Below, one piece after another: positions 49,128 through 57,364 of a stretch of DNA of 64,000 bases. The notes below the pieces were generated by a model that had not been told where the DNA came from, did no database searches, and was given only the letters and a program-made list of their open reading frames with translations. The first letter of the stretch is position 1. Every line of letters begins with the position of its first letter. The stretch covers positions 1 to 64,000 of the forward strand of contig NZ_JAGPXL010000032.1 in the NCBI RefSeq assembly GCF_018070565.1, given 5' to 3'. The translations under genes were made by a program, and so were the position numbers. This DNA comes from Streptomyces sp. B93. Lineage in GTDB: Bacteria; Actinomycetota; Actinomycetes; Streptomycetales; Streptomycetaceae.

Positions 49128-51284
49128 TCACACGTACTCCCGGGGAAGTACGTCGGCCACCGGTTCCTCCCGCATCCGCAGGCGCCGCAGCGGGCGCGGC
49201 GCCCACCAGTTCGCCCGTCCCGCCAGCCGCATCGTCACCGGCAGCAGCACCACCCGGATCAAGGTGGCGTCCACGACGATCGTCAGGGCCGTGCCGACGC
49301 CGAGTTCCTTCAGGAAGACGACGCCTCCGGTGGCGTACGACAGGAAGGACAGGGCGAGGATCCCGGCCGCGGCGGTGACCAGCGGGGCGCTGCGCCGGAT
49401 GCCCTCGCCGACGGCTCGCACGGTGTCGCCGGTGCGCTCGTGCTCCTCCTTGATCCGCGCCAGCAGGAACACCTCGTAGTCCATCGACAGTCCGTACGCC
49501 ACGCAGAACATCAGCACCGGAATGCTCGGTTCGATCGACCCCGTCGGGGTGAAGCCGAGCGGTCCGGACAGGTTGCCGTCCTGGAAGACCCACACCAGAC
49601 AGCCGAACATCACCGAAAGGCTGAGCAGGTTCAGCACGGTCGCCTTCAGGGGCAGCAGCACGCTCCCGGTCATCAGGAAGAGGATCACGTACGTCGCCAC
49701 CAGCACCAGCGTGACGGCGAGCGGCAGCCGGTCGAGGAGCGTGGCGCGGAAGTCGGTCGTCTCGGCCGGGTAGCCGCCGACCAGGGCGGGCGCCGGGGCC
49801 GGGGTGTCACGGACGCGTTCGACGAAGGCGGGCACGTCGCCGTACATGGCCCCCTGCGTGGGTACGACAGCCAGCCGCACGCGTCCGTCGGGCGCGGTCA
49901 GCCGGTCCTGGCCGGGGGCGCCGGTGCGGCGTCCGTCGTGGTAGCGGCCGTCGGGCGCGTCGACCTGGTGCACGCCGGGGAGACGGGAGAGCGCGGCGGC
50001 GTACGCCCGCGTGTCGGCCTCTTGTGTGACGACCACCTGGACGGTGTCGGTGGGCTCGGCGGCGAACTCGCGGTGCACGATCTCGGAGGTGGTGCGCGAG
50101 GAGGTGCCCGCGGGCAGCGTCCGCTCGTCCGGGAGGCCGAAGCGCAGGCCGAGCAGCGGGGACGCGGCGACGAGGAGCACGGTGAGCACCCCGGCGCCCG
50201 CGAGCAGCGGCCGGCGCATGGCGCGCAGCGCGGCGCGGTGCCAGAACCCGGAGCCGGAGGCGGAACCGACGGCGCGCTCCACGCGGTGCCCCCAGCGAGC
50301 GAGCGCGGCGGGCAGGAAGACCACCGCCCCCGTGACGGCGGCGACCACCACGAACACCCCGGCGTACGCGAAGGAACTGAGGAAGAAGAACGGGAACACC
50401 AGCAGGGCACACAGCGACACCGCCACCGTGACCCCGCTGAAGACGACCGTCCGCCCGGCCACCCGGGTCGCCCGGACCACCGCCTCCGGTTGCGCCCGCC
50501 CGGCGGCCCGCTCCTCGCGGTACCGGTTGATCACGAAGAGGCCGTAGTCGACGCCCAGGCCGAGTCCGAGGACCAGCGCCAGGTTCGCGGCGAACGTCGA
50601 CACCTCCGTGAACTGCGCGACCGCCCGCAGCCCCGCCATCGTCCCGAGCACCGCGAACAGCCCCACCGCCACCGTCAGCAAGGCGGCCACCGTGCGCCGG
50701 TAGACCAGGACCAGCAGGAGCAGCACCGCCGGAAGCGCGAACGCCTCGGCGCGCAGGAAGTCGGCCCGGGCCTGCTCACCGACCTGCCGGGAGATCTCCT
50801 CCTGACCGCCCACCCGGACCTCCAGTTCGGCGGTGGTGCGGCTCAACTGGGGCGAGAGCACGGCGAGTTCCTCGCGGGTCTCGGTGGCGTCCCCTTCGAG
50901 ACGGGCAAGGATCAGGGCCCTGCGCCCGTCCTCCCCACGCAGCGCCGGACTGCTGGCGTCCCAGTACGAGGTCACGTCGGTCACCAGCGACAACCGCTCC
51001 ACCTCGGCGGTGAGTTCACGGGCCGCCCGCACGGTCGCGCGGCTGTCCACATCACCGTCGCGAGCGGTGACCAGCAACGCGAGATTCGGATTGCCCGTAC
51101 CGAAGTCGTCCCGCAGCACCTCACCCGCCCGGACCGACTCGGTACCGGGCGAGTCCCAGCGCGAGAGATCAAGATCGCCCTGCGCCCCCGCGCCATAGGC
51201 GCCGAGCCCCAGAAACACGAGCAGAACACCGATCAGTACGGCACGACTGCGCCGCACGGCCAGTCGACCGAGCCAGGTGAGCAT
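49128..51284 (-). CDS. MMPL-family (RND-like) membrane transporter
   Basis: The protein has 718 residues. The tandem RND layout is clear: helix 1 RSRAVLIGVLLVFLGLG, large loop, helices 2-6 with ALVLGLGLGVDYGLFVINRY, second large loop, then helices with CVAYGLSMDYEVFLLARIKE. The two GxDY blocks carry the Asp-Tyr pairs that relay protons in MmpL3. Actinobacterial members export lipids or natural products. ATG 51284 is used. It lies just upstream of the histidine kinase on the same strand and may be functionally linked. Confidence 0.92.
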   Translation of the reverse strand: MLTWLGRLAVRRSRAVLIGVLLVFLGLGAYGAGAQGDLDLSRWDSPGTESVRAGEVLRDDFGTGNPNLALLVTARDGDVDSRATVRAARELTAEVERLSLVTDVTSYWDASSPALRGEDGRRALILARLEGDATETREELAVLSPQLSRTTAELEVRVGGQEEISRQVGEQARADFLRAEAFALPAVLLLLVLVYRRTVAALLTVAVGLFAVLGTMAGLRAVAQFTEVSTFAANLALVLGLGLGVDYGLFVINRYREERAAGRAQPEAVVRATRVAGRTVVFSGVTVAVSLCALLVFPFFFLSSFAYAGVFVVVAAVTGAVVFLPAALARWGHRVERAVGSASGSGFWHRAALRAMRRPLLAGAGVLTVLLVAASPLLGLRFGLPDERTLPAGTSSRTTSEIVHREFAAEPTDTVQVVVTQEADTRAYAAALSRLPGVHQVDAPDGRYHDGRRTGAPGQDRLTAPDGRVRLAVVPTQGAMYGDVPAFVERVRDTPAPAPALVGGYPAETTDFRATLLDRLPLAVTLVLVATYVILFLMTGSVLLPLKATVLNLLSLSVMFGCLVWVFQDGNLSGPLGFTPTGSIEPSIPVLMFCVAYGLSMDYEVFLLARIKEEHERTGDTVRAVGEGIRRSAPLVTAAAGILALSFLSYATGGVVFLKELGVGTALTIVVDATLIRVVLLPVTMRLAGRANWWAPRPLRRLRMREEPVADVLPREYV

Positions 51285-51415
51285 GAAAAGTGGCCTTCCG
51301 CCGGAAACGCTGTACACCGCCCACGGTCACCGGGCCCGCTGGAAGACCCACTGGAAGACCCACTGGAACGCGAGCCCGCCGTTTCCCACGGTCTCCACGC
51401 TTCTCGGCCGGCAGG

Positions 51416-51856
51416 TCACGGACGTATGCGTCTCCGTGCCCGTCCCACCACCCAGCGCAGGAGCAGGGCGGCCAGGAGCCAGCAGGCGGCCAGGCCGGCC
51501 CAGGGGGCCGCCGCAGGGGGAGGTACGCGGGGAAGGGGCCGGACAGGAGCAGGGGCAGGGCGGTGATGCTGGTGAGGGGGCCGACGGCGTACCACAGCAT
51601 GGCGGGGCATCACTCGCGCGATGGCCTCGGCGTGCTCGGCGAGGGGGCTCCGGTGGCCGAGTTCCTGGAAGAGGCCGATGGCGAACAGGCCGTACCAGCC
51701 GAGAAGCAGGACCACGACGACGTAGGCGGCGTACTCGGCGCGGCGCGCGCGGCCCGCGCCGCGCCGGGCCCGCAGCCAGCTCCGGGTCTGTGCCGTGCGG
51801 TCCGTGCCGCCGGGCGGTGGGGTCGTCGTGCTGGTGCGTGACGCCGTACCGCTCAC
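51416..51856 (-). pseudogene. Membrane protein of a decayed ABC system, frameshifted
   Basis: Frame 1 encodes YAAYVVVVLLLGWYGLFAIG ... HAEAIARVMP, then the hydrophobic pattern continues in another frame (LWYAVGPLTSITALPLLLSG, about 51600-51520), and returns to frame 1 for WAGLAACWLLAALLLRWVVG RARRRIRP. Two small indels explain this. GTG 51856 overlaps the stop of the ATPase fragment, so this was the permease partner. Confidence 0.6.
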
Positions 51857-52107
51857 GCGTCCGCCTTCGTGAACACCTCGTCCGCTCCGCCCTCGGCGAC
51901 CACCGCCCCGTCCTCCAGGACGACGACGCGGTGTGCCGCCCGGGCCAGCTCGCGGTGGTGGGTGGCGAACAGCACCGCGGTGCCGTTGTCGCGCTCGGCG
52001 CGCAGCACGTCCGCGAGGCGCAGGCGGGCGCCGGGGTCGAGGCGCTGCTCCGGCTCGTCGAGGACCAGCAGGTCGCGTGGGCGCGACAACGCCGACGCGA
52101 GGAACAC
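51853..52107 (-). pseudogene. ABC transporter ATPase, C-terminal fragment
   Basis: Only 84 residues remain: VFLASALSRPRDLLVLDEPE QRLDPGARLRLADVLRAERD then LFATHHRELARAAHRVVVLE. Walker B and the H-loop are present but Walker A and the signature are gone, and a TGA lies in frame four codons upstream of the GTG. The break is close to the 20-bp palindrome at 52120. Not expected to work. Confidence 0.75.
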
Positions 52108-52119
52108 GGCCTGAGGTCA

Positions 52120-52139
52120 ACTGCCCGTCGACGGGCAGT
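52120..52139. promoter_or_regulatory. Perfect 20-bp palindrome upstream of the SARP gene
   Basis: ACTGCCCGTCGACGGGCAGT reads the same on both strands. It sits 44 bases upstream of the SARP ATG and 12 bases from the broken end of the ABC ATPase gene. It could be a regulator operator, a hairpin, or a scar of the deletion that removed the ATPase N-terminus. Confidence 0.5.
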
Positions 52140-52183
52140 CACGCCTCCTCGGGACCAGGTGGCCCCGGGATACTCTCGAACGC

Positions 52184-53008
52184 ATGGGTGAGGGGACAAC
52201 GGGGACATCGGCAGCACCATCGGACGACCGGGGCCACGCCGCCCCGCGCTTCGAACTGCTCGGCCCACTGCGCGCGTTCCGCGACGGCACCGAGCTGCCA
52301 CTGGGCCCGCCGAAGCAACGCGCGGTGCTCGCGGTGCTCCTCCTCCAGGAGGACCGGCCGCTTTCGTACGAGGGTCTGGTCGAGGCCGTCTGGGGCGGCA
52401 CGCCGCCGGTCCACGTGCGCAACCTGGTGCAGAAGTACGTCTCCGGGCTGCGCCGCGCCCTCGGCCCGGGCGGGCCCGAGCTGAGCTGGACCGGCGCCGG
52501 GTACCGGCTCACCGGCGCCGACATCACCGACCTGCGGGAGAGGCGCCGCCTCGTCGACGGGGCGCTGGCCGCGCGGGACGCCGGGGACATCCGGCGCGCG
52601 GTGGAACTGGCCGGGCGGGCGGAGGAGTTGTGGCGCGGGGAGTTCGCCGAGGGCCTGCACGCGCCGTATCTGGCGGCGGAGCGGCTGCGTTGGGCGGAGA
52701 AGCGCCTCACGGTGCTCGAAGGGCGGCTGGCGGGTGAGATCGAGCTGGGGCGGTCCTTCGAGTACGTCCATGAACTGGTCCGCCTCGTCGCCGCGCACCC
52801 GCTGCGGGAGCGGCTCACCGAGCTGCTGATGCTCGCGCTGTGCCACGCCGGCCGCCCGACGGACGCCCTCACCGCCTACGAGGCCGCCCGGAAGCGGCTC
52901 GCCGAGGCACTGGGCGCCGACCCCGGCCCCGCGCTGCGCTCACTGCACCAGCGAATCCTGCGTCAGGACCCCGACCTGCTGCCCCTGCCGCCCGTCCCGG
53001 TGCCCTGA
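52184..53008 (+). CDS. SARP-type regulator (AfsR/BTAD family)
   Basis: The protein has 274 residues. An OmpR-like winged helix (LLGPLRAFRDGTELPLGPPK ... LVEAVWGGTPPVHVRNLVQK) is followed by the bacterial transcriptional activation domain (ELWRGEFAEGLHAPYLAAER ... AYEAARKRLAEALGADPGPA). Small SARPs usually activate antibiotic gene clusters by binding direct heptamer repeats. No classic cluster is next to it. The last 46 bases overlap the convergent TetR gene. Confidence 0.88.
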   Translation: MGEGTTGTSAAPSDDRGHAAPRFELLGPLRAFRDGTELPLGPPKQRAVLAVLLLQEDRPLSYEGLVEAVWGGTPPVHVRNLVQKYVSGLRRALGPGGPELSWTGAGYRLTGADITDLRERRRLVDGALAARDAGDIRRAVELAGRAEELWRGEFAEGLHAPYLAAERLRWAEKRLTVLEGRLAGEIELGRSFEYVHELVRLVAAHPLRERLTELLMLALCHAGRPTDALTAYEAARKRLAEALGADPGPALRSLHQRILRQDPDLLPLPPVPVP

Positions 53009-53730
53009 CCGGCCGGGCGCCGCGCCGCCCCGTTCCGGTGGGGGTCCACCAGCCCGACGCCTTGGGCGAGGTGGACAACGGCCTGCCTGAAGAACGGCTC
53101 ACGGTCCTCCACGACCCGCGTGAACTGCCCGAACACCTCGAAACCGACCAGCCCGTACAGCTGCGCCCAGGCCGCGATGAGCGGCACGACCACCTCGGGC
53201 GGCAGGTCGGGGGCGAGGTCGGCGGCCATCCGCTCGGCCTCGGGGCGCAGTTCGGCGGCGAGCGGGGTCCTGGCCACGCCCAGCCCCTGGTGTGCGTCGC
53301 GCACGATGCGGATGAGCAGCAGCCCGACCCGGGAGGCGGGCGGGACCGTCGTCTGGGGCGCGGTGTAGCCGGGCACCGGGGAGCCGTAGATCAGGGCGTA
53401 CTCGTGCGGGTTCGCCAGTGCCCAGCCGCGCACCGCCTCGCAGACCCGCGTCCAGCGGCGCAGCGGACCGGCGTCGGCGACCTCGTCGTGCGCGGTCTCG
53501 GCCGCCTCGCCGAGGGAGTTGTAGGCGTCGATGATCAGCGCGGTGAGGAGGTCGTCGCGGCTGGGGAAGTAGCGGTAGAGCGCGGAGGACGCCATGCCCA
53601 GCTCACGGGCCACGGCCCGCAGCGACAGCTTGGCGGCGCCGCCGGCCGCGAGTTGGGCGCGCGCCGCGTCCTTGATGGCGGCGGTGACTTCAATCCTGGC
53701 TCGGGCTCGGACGCCGTGTGCGGTGCTCAT
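52963..53730 (-). CDS. TetR-family regulator
   Basis: The protein has 255 residues. The N-terminal helix-turn-helix is LSLRAVARELGMASSALYRY FPSRDDLLTAL (about 37-67). The C-terminal ligand domain is of the TetR_C_33/WHG type (WALANPHEYALIYGSPVPGY). A Gly/Arg/Thr-rich tail of about 20 residues ends the protein. It is divergent from an F420-type reductase, and the space between is filled with 19-bp repeats that look like an operator array. Confidence 0.9.
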   Translation of the reverse strand: MSTAHGVRARARIEVTAAIKDAARAQLAAGGAAKLSLRAVARELGMASSALYRYFPSRDDLLTALIIDAYNSLGEAAETAHDEVADAGPLRRWTRVCEAVRGWALANPHEYALIYGSPVPGYTAPQTTVPPASRVGLLLIRIVRDAHQGLGVARTPLAAELRPEAERMAADLAPDLPPEVVVPLIAAWAQLYGLVGFEVFGQFTRVVEDREPFFRQAVVHLAQGVGLVDPHRNGAARRPAGQGTGTGGRGSRSGS

Positions 53731-53753
53731 GGGGGTGAGTCTTCCACGAAAAC

Positions 53754-53867
53754 AGAGCGGTGCACACAAAAGAGAGCAGTGCACTGAAACATGAGCGGCG
53801 CACCGAAGCGAGAGCGGCGCACCGAAGCATGAGCGGCGCACTCTCTCGAGAGCGGTGCTCTTGCTTT
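53754..53867. repeat. Six 19-bp tandem repeats, candidate TetR operator array
   Basis: Six imperfect 19-bp units begin at 53754, 53773, 53792, 53811, 53830 and 53849. The core is (A/T)GAGCGGYGCAC; the last unit forms AGAGCGGTGCTCT, an inverted repeat. Two further palindromic copies lie at 53900-53935 (AGAGCACTGCTCA and GAGCGCCGCTC). All are between the TetR start (53730) and the reductase start (53955). Such phased arrays fit cooperative binding by a dimeric repressor. Confidence 0.8.
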
Positions 53868-53954
53868 GGATCACCGTCCTCGCGCACACTGTTCTCAAGC
53901 AAGAGCACTGCTCACAAAAAGGAGCGCCGCTCTCCCAACCCTCCCGGGGGCACC

Positions 53955-54428
53955 ATGTCGTCCGCACAGCCGTCCCGGCCAGCACAGCCGTACTACTTCA
54001 AGGCAGGCCGCCTGGCCAGCCGCTTCAACGACCTCATCGGCTGGCTGGCCCGGCACGGGATCAGCTTCGCCGGTACCGCCGAGCTGTCCGTCCGCGGCCG
54101 CAAGAGCGGCAAGATGCAGCGCATCCCGGTCAACCCGCACACCCACGACAGCGGCCAGTTCCTGGTCTCGGCGCGCGGCCACTCCCAGTGGGTGCGCAAC
54201 ATGCGCGCCGCCGGTGGCGGGGAGCTGCGCGTCGGACGCAAGGTCCGCCGGTTCACCGCGGTGGAGCTTCCCGACGACGAGAAGCTCCCGATCCTGCGGA
54301 GCTATCTGGAGAAGTGGGGCTGGGAGGTCAACCAGTACTTCAAGGGCGTCACGGCCAAGTCCTCCGACGATGAACTCAACGCGGCCGCCGCCGACCACCC
54401 GGTCTTCCGGATCACGGTCACGCGCTGA
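53955..54428 (+). CDS. F420-dependent nitroreductase/quinone reductase family protein (Ddn-like)
   Basis: The protein has 157 residues. ELSVRGRKSGKMQRIPVNPH and FLVSARGHSQWVRNMRAAGG with ELRVGRKVRRF are the deazaflavin (F420)-binding split-barrel motifs of the Ddn family. Such enzymes use F420H2 to reduce quinones or nitro compounds. Its control region is the 19-bp repeat array shared with the TetR gene. The stop overlaps the convergent reductase gene. Confidence 0.87.
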   Translation: MSSAQPSRPAQPYYFKAGRLASRFNDLIGWLARHGISFAGTAELSVRGRKSGKMQRIPVNPHTHDSGQFLVSARGHSQWVRNMRAAGGGELRVGRKVRRFTAVELPDDEKLPILRSYLEKWGWEVNQYFKGVTAKSSDDELNAAAADHPVFRITVTR

Positions 54429-55758
54429 CACCGTCGTCGGCGGCGGGCGGCTCACCCGCGGAGCCCGCCGAGCCAACCGAGCCCGCCGAGCCCGCCGAGC
54501 GCACGGAGCCCGCCGAGCCCCCGGCCCCCGCACCCTCGCCGCCACCCCCCATCCGGCGGTCCAGCACCGCCAGCGCGCGCTGGGCCAGCGGCCGGGTGCG
54601 GACCATCTCGCCCAGCGAGGTCGAGCCGCGGGTGATGTCCATGAACGCCCGCCACGCGGGCCGCACCCCGGTGAGCGCCGCGTGGAACACACCGGGCCGC
54701 CGCTCGAACGCCGCCAGCAGCCGCTTGCCCACGGCCATCTCCACGCCCAGCCCCGCCTTGACGGCGAAGGCGTAGTTCAGCGCCTGCCGCCGGGTGTCCA
54801 CGGCGTCGTGCGCCTCGGCGATCCGCACCGCCCACTCCCCCGCCAGCCGCCCGGAGCGCAGCGCGAACGAGATGCCCTCGCGGGTCCACGGCTCCAGCAG
54901 GCCCGCCGCGTCCCCGCAGACCAGCACCCGCCCGCGGGACAGCGGCGAGTCGTCGGCCCGGCAGCGGGTCAGATGTCCGGAGGAGATGCTCGGTTCGAAC
55001 CCGGCGAGGCCCAGCCGCCCGATGAAGTCCTCCAGGTAGCGCTTGGTGGCGGCGCCCTCGCCGCGCGCGGAGATCACGCCGACCGTGAGCGTGTCGCCCT
55101 TGGGGAAGACCCAGCCGTAACTGCCGGGGATCGGCCCCCAGTCGATGAGCACCCGCCCCCGCCAGTCCTCGGCGACCGTCTCGGGCACCGGGATCTCCGC
55201 CTCAAGGCCGAGGTCCACCTGGTCAACCTTGACCCCGACGTGCGCTCCTATCCGGCTGGCGCTGCCGTCCGCGCCGACCACCGCACGCGCGAGCACCGTC
55301 TCGCCGCCCTGGAGGACCACGGCGACGGTGCGCCGGTCGGGCACCGCCGAGCCGTGCTGCTCGACGCGGGAGACGGTGACACCGGTGCGCAGGTCGGCGC
55401 CCGCCTTCTGCGCGTGCTCGACCAGCTGCTGGTCGAACTCGGGCCGGTTGATCAGCCCGAACAGCATCTGCCGGGAGCGGCGGGTGCGGGTGAAGCGGCC
55501 GTTGTGGGAGAACGTCACGGCGTGCACCCGGTCGCGGAAGGGGAGTTCGAAGCCGGGTGGCAATGAGTCGCGTGAGGGGCCGATGATGCCGCCGCCGCAC
55601 GTCTTGTACCGGGGCAGTTCCGCCTTCTCCAGCAACAGCACACGGCGTCCCGCCACCGCCGCGGCGTACGCCGCCGCCGCCCCCGCGGGTCCCGCGCCCA
55701 CCACGACGACGTCCCACACCTGCCGCACGTCGTCCGCCGAAGAGTTCTCGCTGCTCAC
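54418..55758 (-). CDS. Geranylgeranyl-reductase-family FAD oxidoreductase
   Basis: The protein has 446 residues. The dinucleotide motif is DVVVVGAGPAGAAAAYAAAV, then LPRYKTCGGGIIGPS, the family's KxCGG block, and the second FAD motif GRVLVCGDAAGLLEPWTREG. Members hydrogenate isoprenoid chains, for example of menaquinone or lipids. The last 40 residues are a low-complexity Gly-Ser-Ala tail (GSAGSVRSAGSAGSVGSAGS) encoded by 9-bp repeats around 54450-54520. GTG 55758 is the start. Confidence 0.87.
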   Translation of the reverse strand: MSSENSSADDVRQVWDVVVVGAGPAGAAAAYAAAVAGRRVLLLEKAELPRYKTCGGGIIGPSRDSLPPGFELPFRDRVHAVTFSHNGRFTRTRRSRQMLFGLINRPEFDQQLVEHAQKAGADLRTGVTVSRVEQHGSAVPDRRTVAVVLQGGETVLARAVVGADGSASRIGAHVGVKVDQVDLGLEAEIPVPETVAEDWRGRVLIDWGPIPGSYGWVFPKGDTLTVGVISARGEGAATKRYLEDFIGRLGLAGFEPSISSGHLTRCRADDSPLSRGRVLVCGDAAGLLEPWTREGISFALRSGRLAGEWAVRIAEAHDAVDTRRQALNYAFAVKAGLGVEMAVGKRLLAAFERRPGVFHAALTGVRPAWRAFMDITRGSTSLGEMVRTRPLAQRALAVLDRRMGGGGEGAGAGGSAGSVRSAGSAGSVGSAGSAGEPPAADDGVSA

Positions 55759-55948
55759 GATGGTCTACTGCTCCCGATCCAGCCGCCTGCCCTGTTGTCC
55801 CACGCATCCTACGGCGGCGGTCCGCGCGGGCCGTTGTGGGAGGATCGGCGGCGTCCGCCTGCCACGACGCCCGGTCCGCTCACCGGACGGCCGGGGCGGT
55901 GGGACAGCTACCTGGCAGTACAACGTCGCACCCACAAGGAGCGTGCCC

Positions 55949-57304
55949 ATGTCGTCGAATCCGGTCGCCGAGACCGTCGCCTCGCTGATGCCCAGGGCGA
56001 AGACCGAACTGGCCGAGCTGGTGGCCTTCAAGTCGGTGGCGGACTTCGACCAGTTCCCGCGCGTGGAGAGCGAGGGCGCGGCGCGCTGGGTCGCCGACGC
56101 GCTGCGCGCCGAGGGCTTCGAGGACGTCGCCCTGCTCGACACTCCGGACGGCACCCAGTCGGTCTACGGCCATCTGCCCGGCCCCGAGGGCGCGAGGACC
56201 GTGCTGCTCTACGCCCACTACGACGTGCAGCCGCCGCTGGACGAGGCGGGCTGGGCGACTCCGCCGTTCGAGCTGACCGAGCGCGACGGACGCTGGTACG
56301 GGCGCGGCACCGCCGACTGCAAGGGCGGCGTGATCATGCACCTGCTGGCGCTGCGCGCGCTCAAGGCCGACGGCGGCATACCGGTGCACGTGAAGTTCAT
56401 CGCCGAGGGCTCGGAGGAGCAGGGCACGGGCGGTCTTGAGCGGTACGCCGAACAGCACCCGGAGCTGCTGGAGGCCGACACGATCGTGATCGGCGACTCG
56501 GGCAACTTCCGCGCCGGTCTGCCGACGGTCACCTCCACGCTGCGCGGGATGACGCTGCTGCGGGTGAAGGTCGACACGCTGGCGGGGAACCTGCACTCCG
56601 GCCAGTTCGGCGGCGCCGCCCCCGACGCGCTGGCCGCGCTGATCCGCGTACTGGACTCGTTGCGCGCCCAGGACGGTTCGACGACCGTCGACGGGCTGAC
56701 CGGCGACGCCTCGTGGGAGGGGATCCAGTACGACGAGGAGCGGTTCCGTGCGGACGCCAAGGTGCTGGACGGGGTGGAGCTGATCGGCTCCGGGACCGTC
56801 GCGGATCGGATCTGGGCGCGCCCGGCGGTCACGGTGCTCGGCATCGACTGCCCGCCGGTGGTCGGCGCCACGCCGTCGGTGCAGGCCAGCGCGCGGGCGT
56901 CGGTCAGTCTGCGGGTGCCGCCGGGCGTGGACGCGGCGGAGGCGACCAAGCTGCTGACGGCCCACCTCCAGGCGCACACGCCGTGGGGTGCGCGGGTGAG
57001 TGTGGAGCAGGTCGGGCAGGGTCAGGCGTTCCGCGCCGACACCGACAGCCCGGCGTACCAGGCGATGGCGGACGCGATGGCGGTGGCGTACCCCGGGCAG
57101 CGGATGCAGTACGCCGGTCAGGGCGGCTCCATCCCGCTGTGCAACACCCTGGCGGCGCTCTACCCGCGGGCGGAGATCCTGCTGATCGGCCTGAGTGAGC
57201 CGGAGGCCCAGATCCACGCGGTGAACGAGAGCGTGTCGCCGGAGGAGCTGGAGCGCCTGTCGGTGGCGGAGGCGCTGTTCCTGCGCAACTACGCGGCGAG
57301 CTGA
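55949..57304 (+). CDS. M20-family dipeptidase/peptidase
   Basis: The protein has 451 residues. Zinc ligands are visible in LLYAHYDVQPP (His and the following Asp), GRGTADCKGG (bridging Asp), AEGSEEQGTGG (Glu pair) and GDSGNF; the lid domain has LHSGQFGGAAPDALAALIRV. These di-zinc enzymes hydrolyse dipeptides or related amides in the cytosol. AAGGAG lies 10 bases before the ATG at 55949. A 15-bp terminator hairpin follows. Confidence 0.93.
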   Translation: MSSNPVAETVASLMPRAKTELAELVAFKSVADFDQFPRVESEGAARWVADALRAEGFEDVALLDTPDGTQSVYGHLPGPEGARTVLLYAHYDVQPPLDEAGWATPPFELTERDGRWYGRGTADCKGGVIMHLLALRALKADGGIPVHVKFIAEGSEEQGTGGLERYAEQHPELLEADTIVIGDSGNFRAGLPTVTSTLRGMTLLRVKVDTLAGNLHSGQFGGAAPDALAALIRVLDSLRAQDGSTTVDGLTGDASWEGIQYDEERFRADAKVLDGVELIGSGTVADRIWARPAVTVLGIDCPPVVGATPSVQASARASVSLRVPPGVDAAEATKLLTAHLQAHTPWGARVSVEQVGQGQAFRADTDSPAYQAMADAMAVAYPGQRMQYAGQGGSIPLCNTLAALYPRAEILLIGLSEPEAQIHAVNESVSPEELERLSVAEALFLRNYAAS

Positions 57305-57310
57305 GGCGTG

Positions 57311-57359
57311 AGCGGGCGGGGCGGGGCCGGACTCTCCAGCCGGTCCCGCCCCGCCCGCT
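57311..57359. terminator. Bidirectional terminator hairpin
   Basis: AGCGGGCGGGGCGGG (57311-57325) and CCCGCCCCGCCCGCT (57345-57359) form a perfect 15-bp stem between convergent genes (stops at 57304 and 57365). It can serve both. Confidence 0.85.
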
Positions 57360-57364
57360 GCGGC

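Noticed and set aside
53754..53867. Coding sequence across the 19-bp repeats
   Set aside because: An open frame runs through it, but 19 is not a multiple of 3, the peptide is not repetitive in a protein-like way, and the reductase has its own start at 53955.
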